Under the pieces are notes generated by a model, which saw only the letters and a program-made list of their open reading frames with translations, was not told where the DNA came from and ran no database searches. DNA of 23,353 nucleotides, from positions 1 to 23,353 of the forward strand of contig JAEEOD010000233.1 in NCBI GenBank assembly GCA_016284115.1. Direction: 5' to 3'. Below, one piece after another: positions 19,720 through 23,353 of the stretch (its first letter is position 1; every line of letters begins with the position of its first letter). The translations under genes were made by a program, and so were the position numbers. Source of the DNA: Bacteroidaceae bacterium (lineage in GTDB: Bacteria > Bacteroidota > Bacteroidia > Bacteroidales > Bacteroidaceae).

Positions 19720-20031
19720 CTACATAAATCCTAATTCCAGTTTTGCTTCTTCCGACATCATGTCCTTGTCCCATTCAGGCTCGAACACGAGGTTGATATT
19801 GGTAGATTTCACCTCCTTGATGGAGTTGACTTTTATGCGAATGTCTTCTGCTATGAAATCACCTGCAGGACATGAAGGAGCTGTTAGCGTCATGTCAATG
19901 TTTACTTCCCCCTCCTCATTCACGTCAATCTTGTATATCAGACCTAAGTCATATACGTTGACAGGAATCTCAGGGTCATAAACGGTCTTGAGCATCTCCA
20001 CTATTTTTTCTTCTAATGCGAATTTTTCCAT
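19720..20031 (-). CDS. MIP18/SufT-like iron-sulfur assembly protein (DUF59)
   Basis: The 103-residue protein is a single MIP18 (DUF59) domain with DPEIPVNVYDLGLIY at 19-33 and the characteristic TAPSCPAGDFI with C54. The tail contains FEPEWDKDMMSEEAKLELG. Relatives help insert or mature Fe-S clusters (SufT, PaaD, CIA2). The single conserved cysteine and the short length resemble SufT-type proteins. It begins a minus-strand operon with lpxH and the GH13 gene, from a promoter at 20052-20082. No suf genes are in the window. The link with lpxH is probably only genomic. Confidence 0.9.
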   Translation of the reverse strand: MEKFALEEKIVEMLKTVYDPEIPVNVYDLGLIYKIDVNEEGEVNIDMTLTAPSCPAGDFIAEDIRIKVNSIKEVKSTNINLVFEPEWDKDMMSEEAKLELGFM

Positions 20032-20051
20032 ATCCTTTTTCTAATCAAGTG

Positions 20052-20082
20052 CAAAAATAGAATATTTCATTGAATGGTGCAA
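20052..20082 (-). promoter_or_regulatory. Promoter of the MIP18-like/lpxH/GH13 operon
   Basis: On the minus strand, TATTTTTG (20059 to 20052) is an exact TAnnTTTG box. TTG (20082 to 20080) lies 20 bases upstream of it, as expected for a -33 element. The ATG at 20031 is 20 bases downstream. Confidence 0.75.
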
Positions 20083-20092
20083 GTCAAAGGGC

Positions 20093-20779
20093 TTATAATA
20101 ACCCATGGTCGTGAAAACTATAGAAATGGGTTTCCGTAACAATCACGTGGTCTATAAGTCGAATGTTTAGCAAATCGCCTGCTTTCTTGATTTTGTTAGT
20201 GATGTTGATGTCCTCGTTACTTGGTTTCATGTTGCCTGAAGGATGATTATGTACCACAGCTATTTGTGTGGCTCGCAAGAGGATAGCTTCTCTCATGATA
20301 CTTCTCACATCTACCGTAGTTTGGTCAATACCCCCTTTACTGATGCGTACTTTATCTATCACCTTAGCGGCTTGATTCAGCAACAAAATCCAGAATTCCT
20401 CTTGGGGAATGTCACACAACAAAGGATGAAAAATTTTGTAGATATCTGTTGATTCTTTGATGATGGGTCTTTCTATGGGTTCCTGCATTGATCTTCGTTT
20501 TCCCAACTCCATAGCGGCCATAATGGTGATGCCCTTAGCTGGACCAACCCCTTTGAACGAGGTGAAGTCGTTGAGACTCCACTTGCCGAGGGTGTTCAGG
20601 TTGTTGTCACAATGTGCCAACACTTTCTGCATCAGTGATACGGCACTGTCTTCTCTGGTGCCACTACCTATAAGGATAGCCAATAACTCTGCCACACTCA
20701 GTGCCTCGGCACCTTTCAACATCATTTTTTCACGAGGGCGATCTTCTTCTGCCCAATGATTGATTGATAACTTCTCCAT
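20093..20779 (-). CDS. radC: RadC/JAB-domain protein (DUF2466)
   Basis: The 228-residue protein has an N-terminal helix-hairpin-helix-like part at about 25-95 (FTSFKGVGPAKGITIMAAMELGKR) and a C-terminal JAB/MPN-type domain. That domain carries the metal motif HNHPSGNMKPSNED, with H177, H179 and D190. Despite its name, a DNA-repair role is not established for the family, and the actual substrate is unknown. The length is normal. It starts 26 bases after the glycosyltransferase stop and is probably transcribed with it. The stop is at 20093, and the 61-base gap before the next gene holds that gene's promoter. Confidence 0.95.
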   Translation of the reverse strand: MEKLSINHWAEEDRPREKMMLKGAEALSVAELLAILIGSGTREDSAVSLMQKVLAHCDNNLNTLGKWSLNDFTSFKGVGPAKGITIMAAMELGKRRSMQEPIERPIIKESTDIYKIFHPLLCDIPQEEFWILLLNQAAKVIDKVRISKGGIDQTTVDVRSIMREAILLRATQIAVVHNHPSGNMKPSNEDINITNKIKKAGDLLNIRLIDHVIVTETHFYSFHDHGLL

Positions 20780-20805
20780 TTTGTTATGAATGAATGGTTA
20801 ATTGT

Positions 20806-21864
20806 TTATTGATAAAAATTCTTTTTAAACGCCTCAAACTCTCCTTCTTGTTTCACACATCGTTTCCACCAAGCCCTGAGGAAGCCACTTCCATAGCCCA
20901 ATAGTTGTACGAAGGATGCCTTGACGGCCAACAAACCTATTTTCAAACTCTTGTTCTTGATAGCTGCATCCACGAAGATGATGAGCGAGAACAGTAATAA
21001 AGGCAATAAGGCAAGAGCGCAAATCATCAAACCAAAAGGTGGGTCTAGGTTGATAATGCCCGTCTGAATAGCTATGCTCACTAGTACACCTATAATCAAT
21101 AATAGTACTAAAAAGCCCACTCCCAAGGTGAAGATAGCTGGTAAGGTATGCACCAACTTCAGAGAATCGGGGTATTTCTTGTAGAGGTTAATGCGCGCAA
21201 TGCCCGAGTTGTTCACTTGCTTGAAGAACTTCTTCAAGTCAGTGCGACGCTTGTGAAATACCCAAGCCTCAGAAAACAGACAACTTTTGTAGCCCCCCTT
21301 CACAATGCGGATGCTGAAATCGATATCCTCGCCAAAGCGCATCTTCGAGAAACCTCCCAATGCTTGTGCCACCTCTCGGTGTATGCCCATATTGAAGCTA
21401 CGAGGGAAGAACTTGTCCATCTTTTGCTTGCCCCCACGAATGCCTCCCGTCGTAAAGAAGGAAGTCATCGAGTAGTTGATGGCTTTCTGCACATCGGTAA
21501 AGGATTCATGTGCCTTGTCGGGCCCTCCAAAGGCATCGGCATGGGTTTCGTTCAACGCCTGCTCTACGGTTTTGAAATAGCTTTGTGGAATGATACAATC
21601 AGAGTCGAAGAAAATGATGTATTCGCCTTTGGCTTTCTCGATGCCCACATTGCGAGCCCCTGCTGGTCCTGCGTTTTCGATGACGAAATACTGAATGTCG
21701 ATTGCTTCCTGGTATTTCTCCACGACCTCCTTGCAGGGCAGGGTAGAGCCGTCCTCGATGATGATGACCTCAAAGTCCTTCGTGCTTTGTGTCTTCAGAC
21801 TTTGTAGTAATTCATCCACCTCATCAGGACGATTATATACAGGAACGATTACAGAAAACCTCAT
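20806..21864 (-). CDS. Family 2 glycosyltransferase with C-terminal membrane segments
   Basis: The protein has 352 residues from the ATG at 21864, preceded by AAAGAGG. A TTG three codons upstream is too close to that ribosome-binding site. The GT-A domain shows FSVIVPVYNRPDEVDELL, EDGS at 38-41, GPAGARNVGIEKAKGEYIIFF, the metal-binding DSD at 87-89, and the probable catalytic-base region FGEDIDFS with E179/D180. Two membrane segments follow at about 241-267 and 278-300, then a basic tail. It probably transfers sugars to a lipid-linked acceptor at the inner membrane (exopolysaccharide, O-antigen or glycolipid). Donor and acceptor are not predictable. It stands alone among housekeeping genes, with the efp hairpin upstream. 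Confidence 0.92.
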   Translation of the reverse strand: MRFSVIVPVYNRPDEVDELLQSLKTQSTKDFEVIIIEDGSTLPCKEVVEKYQEAIDIQYFVIENAGPAGARNVGIEKAKGEYIIFFDSDCIIPQSYFKTVEQALNETHADAFGGPDKAHESFTDVQKAINYSMTSFFTTGGIRGGKQKMDKFFPRSFNMGIHREVAQALGGFSKMRFGEDIDFSIRIVKGGYKSCLFSEAWVFHKRRTDLKKFFKQVNNSGIARINLYKKYPDSLKLVHTLPAIFTLGVGFLVLLLIIGVLVSIAIQTGIINLDPPFGLMICALALLPLLLFSLIIFVDAAIKNKSLKIGLLAVKASFVQLLGYGSGFLRAWWKRCVKQEGEFEAFKKNFYQ

Positions 21865-21889
21865 CGTGGGCAAACCTCTTTAGATAGTA

Positions 21890-21924
21890 AGACTGCTCCT
21901 ATGCTTGACACAAGGGAGCAGTCT
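21890..21924 (-). terminator. Hairpin after efp (terminator or attenuator)
   Basis: AGACTGCTCC (21890-21899) and GGAGCAGTCT (21915-21924) form a perfect 10-bp stem with a 15-base loop. Read on the minus strand it lies 22 bases after the efp stop. The sequence beyond is only moderately T-rich, and I see no TAnnTTTG box before the glycosyltransferase gene, so partial read-through is plausible. Confidence 0.7.
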
Positions 21925-21946
21925 AAATGTTCTTTAACTCAGTTGA

Positions 21947-22516
21947 TTACTTTACGTTTACACGACTAACGTATGAACCATCGCGAGTGTCGATTTCGAT
22001 GGTGTCACCCTCGTTGATGAACAGAGGAACACGTACTTCGGCACCACTCTCAACGGTAGCAGGCTTCAGTGTGTTGGTAGCTGTATCACCCTTCAGTCCT
22101 GGCTCAGTATAGGTAATCTTCATCTGTACCTTTACAGGAACGTCAGCATAAAGGATAGTCTCTGTTGATGCATCAGATACTACATCTACCACCATACCTT
22201 CCAACAGGAAGTCAACACCATTGATGATTTCCTTGGCGATAGGCAACTGATCGTAAGTTTCCTGATTCATGAATATGAAATCTTCACCTTCTTTATACAG
22301 ATATTGATAAGGACGGCGCTCTACGCGAACATCTTCCAGCTTCTCACCGATGTTGAAACGGCGCTCTAAAACATAGCCACTCACCACGTCTTTCAGCTTG
22401 GTGCGCATGAATGTGTTACCCTTACCTGGCTTTACATGCAGGAAGTCAATGCAGAAATACAATTTGCCATCCATGCGGATAGCGGTACCGATTTTAATGT
22501 CTTGGGCATTAATCAT
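21947..22516 (-). CDS. efp: Translation elongation factor P
   Basis: EF-P enters ribosomes stalled at proline runs and promotes peptide bond formation. The length of 189 residues is normal. Domain I is KOW-like, and its tip loop HVKPGKGNTF carries the lysine K32 that corresponds to the modified residue of E. coli EF-P. Domains II and III follow, with YLYKEGEDFIFMNQETYDQ, TYTEPGLKGDTATNTLKPA and VPLFINEGDTIEIDTRDGSYVSR, the last being the standard C-terminal signature. No modification enzyme (EpmA, YmfI or EarP) is in the window. The promoter at 22566-22597 is divergent from the rpmH promoter. Confidence 0.98.
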   Translation of the reverse strand: MINAQDIKIGTAIRMDGKLYFCIDFLHVKPGKGNTFMRTKLKDVVSGYVLERRFNIGEKLEDVRVERRPYQYLYKEGEDFIFMNQETYDQLPIAKEIINGVDFLLEGMVVDVVSDASTETILYADVPVKVQMKITYTEPGLKGDTATNTLKPATVESGAEVRVPLFINEGDTIEIDTRDGSYVSRVNVK

Positions 22517-22565
22517 ACTCGTTTGTTTTTATAGTTTTTACTCGATTTTACTCATTTTTGCGATG

Positions 22566-22597
22566 CAAAGATAGCTGAAATTGATAAAAAACACAAA
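22566..22597 (-). promoter_or_regulatory. efp promoter
   Basis: On the minus strand TTTG (22597 to 22594), a 20-base spacer and TATCTTTG (22573 to 22566) fit the complete Bacteroidota consensus. The efp ATG lies 49 bases downstream of the box, giving a short AT-rich leader. Confidence 0.85.
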
Positions 22598-22624
22598 AAG
22601 TTTCGATATAAAAAGATTTATCTC

Positions 22625-22655
22625 TTGCTTATTTTAGAAAAAGTATCTAATTTTG
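22625..22655 (+). promoter_or_regulatory. rpmH promoter
   Basis: TTG (22625-22627), a 20-base spacer and TAATTTTG (22648-22655) match the Bacteroidota consensus. It fires away from the efp promoter. The leader before the rpmH ATG at 22702 is about 40 bases. Confidence 0.82.
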
Positions 22656-22701
22656 CAGCCCGATTGTGATTAAAAATAATAACGTAAAAATATAAAGAGC
22701 A

Positions 22702-22863
22702 ATGAAAAGAACATTCCAACCTTCTAACAGGAAGAGAAAGAACAAGCACGGTTTTCGTGAAAGAATGGCAACCGCTAATGGTCGCAGAGTGCTGGCTTCA
22801 AGACGTGCAAAGGGTCGCAAGAAACTTACCGTTTCTGACGAGTACAATGGCGTGAAGGCATAA
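22702..22863 (+). CDS. rpmH: 50S ribosomal protein L34
   Basis: A 53-residue reading frame starting [20 protein letters not shown] is L34, the small basic protein of the large ribosomal subunit. The central part, [21 protein letters not shown], has the family signature. An extension of about 10 residues ([11 protein letters not shown]) makes it slightly longer than the usual 44-46, which I recall as normal in this phylum. The purine-rich AAAGAGC before the ATG serves as a weak ribosome-binding site. It has its own promoter and a strong terminator, so it is transcribed alone. It is not next to rnpA or dnaA as in many other bacteria. Confidence 0.98.
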   Translation: MKRTFQPSNRKRKNKHGFRERMATANGRRVLASRRAKGRKKLTVSDEYNGVKA

Positions 22864-22887
22864 TTTCAAGCCTGAACTGAGAAATAG

Positions 22888-22919
22888 AGCCGCAAGACTT
22901 ATAAGTCTGCGGCTTTTTT
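22888..22919 (+). terminator. Rho-independent terminator after rpmH
   Basis: AGCCGC, one bulged A and AGACT pair with AGTCT and GCGGCT around a TATA loop, followed by six T. It begins 25 bases after the stop codon. Confidence 0.93.
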
Positions 22920-22982
22920 CGTGCCTTTTTATCGATAACTATAAGCAAGTTTGGATATTCTTTGGAGGATTTTTTAGGCGGT

Positions 22983-23024
22983 ACTAAACGCCCCGTTTAC
23001 TAGAACTAAATGTCCCGTTTACTA
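22983..23024 (+). repeat. 22-bp-period direct repeat with internal symmetry
   Basis: Two 20-base copies, ACTAAACGCCCCGTTTACTA and ACTAAATGTCCCGTTTACTA, are 22 bases apart and differ at 2 positions. A weak third copy may follow at 23027. Each copy contains an imperfect palindrome (TAAACG with CGTTTA in the first). TTTACTA-C-TAGTAAA at 23018-23032 is a further perfect palindrome. This could be a pair of regulator-binding sites. Confidence 0.75.
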
Positions 23025-23067
23025 CTAGTAAATATACAGCCTTAACAAATATCTTGTTTACCTTATT

Positions 23068-23083
23068 TATATATACGCGCGCG
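23068..23083. other. Alternating TA/CG tract, possible Z-DNA former
   Basis: TATATATACGCGCGCG is 16 bases of strict pyrimidine-purine alternation, half TA and half CG. It stands 132 bases upstream of the rpsL -7 box. Confidence 0.7.
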
Positions 23084-23192
23084 AAACACATTTCTTCTTT
23101 TTGGTAGAATCATCAAATGAGTTTGGAAAGCTGAGAAAAATCCCTCTAAATCCCCTTCTCAGAAATTTTTAGAAAAAATTAAGAAAACGGCA

Positions 23193-23222
23193 TTGTTGTT
23201 TCAAAGATTATTTGTAACTTTG
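23193..23222 (+). promoter_or_regulatory. rpsL (str operon) promoter
   Basis: TTG (23193-23195), a 19-base spacer and TAACTTTG (23215-23222) match the Bacteroidota consensus. The ATG is 60 bases downstream of the box. Confidence 0.82.
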
Positions 23223-23282
23223 CAGCCCAAAATGTATAGTTTTGAATTTAATTAAAATAATAATATATAAAAAACAAGTAAA

Positions 23283-23353
23283 ATGCCTACAATTCAGCAA
23301 TTAGTAAGAAAGGGCCGTCAGGTGCTGGAGGACAAGAGTAAGTCACCAGCATT
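23283..23353 (+). CDS. rpsL: 30S ribosomal protein S12 (3'-truncated by window end)
   Basis: The first 23 complete codons read MPTIQQLVRKGRQVLEDKSK and continue SPA, the conserved N-terminus of S12. This protein lies at the decoding centre and is the site of streptomycin-resistance mutations. The rest, including the PNSA and KPNSAxRK motifs, lies beyond the window. A dedicated promoter is directly upstream, so this is probably the start of the str operon (rpsL-rpsG-fusA). Confidence 0.96.
   Translation, partial: MPTIQQLVRKGRQVLEDKSKSPA

Larger units (their letters stand above)
22920..23282. other. Long rpsL upstream region with repeats
   Basis: No reading frame of note is present. From left to right it holds 22-bp-period direct repeats (22983-23024), a 7-bp palindrome (23018-23032), a 16-bp alternating TA/CG tract (23068-23083), a 7-bp hairpin with an 18-base loop (CTGAGAA at 23131 with TTCTCAG at 23156), the rpsL promoter (23193-23222) and a 60-base A/T-rich leader. 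Confidence 0.75.

Noticed and set aside
21148..21807. Plus-strand open frame of 219 codons opposite the glycosyltransferase gene
   Set aside because: It is antisense to a clear GT2 gene, with no recognisable domain and no promoter.

Overview
The window reads as a chromosomal segment of a member of the Bacteroidales, most likely a Prevotella-like organism. Supporting signs are repeated TAnnTTTG promoter boxes typical of Bacteroidota, the relatives suggested by the proteins (IMPDH, EF-P, L34, S12, β' subunit), and an acyltransferase, an OstA-like protein and a 95-residue membrane protein of kinds familiar from this group. It is mostly ordinary housekeeping DNA. I see no phage, insertion sequence, CRISPR array, tRNA or rRNA.

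Layout. (1) 1-3223: the 3' three quarters of rpoC, closed by a hairpin terminator. (2) 3389-8326, plus strand: one probable operon from a good promoter, with a membrane PASTA protein, an RluD-type pseudouridine synthase, D-Ala-D-Ala ligase, a PlsC-like acyltransferase, a NigD-like lipoprotein and a rhodanese lipoprotein. This is an envelope-flavoured set. (3) 8327-8992: a 666-bp gap with a repeat-rich, palindromic patch and a strong stand-alone terminator, but no convincing gene. (4) 8993-17179, plus strand: guaB, two SurA-like parvulin proteins, an OstA/LptA-like protein, a 95-residue membrane protein and mutL. The middle genes point to outer-membrane protein and LPS delivery. (5) 17185-20031, minus strand: a MIP18/SufT-like protein, LpxH and a secreted GH13 glycosidase, driven from a promoter at about 20052-20082 and converging on mutL. 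(6) 20093-22516, minus strand: efp, then a hairpin, a family 2 glycosyltransferase and radC. (7) 22702-23353, plus strand: rpmH, transcribed divergently from efp, a strong terminator, a 420-bp gap with unusual repeats, and the first 23 codons of rpsL.

No previously undescribed system is evident. The observations most worth a second look are: a MutL whose endonuclease and zinc motifs are replaced; a pair of SurA-like proteins in which the parvulin histidines are split or missing; the palindromic repeat patch with an orphan terminator before guaB; and the rpsL leader, which carries 22-bp-period repeats and a 16-bp alternating TA/CG tract. About 20 kb of housekeeping genes also lie between rpoC and rpsL, which I recall as near neighbours in many Bacteroidales.
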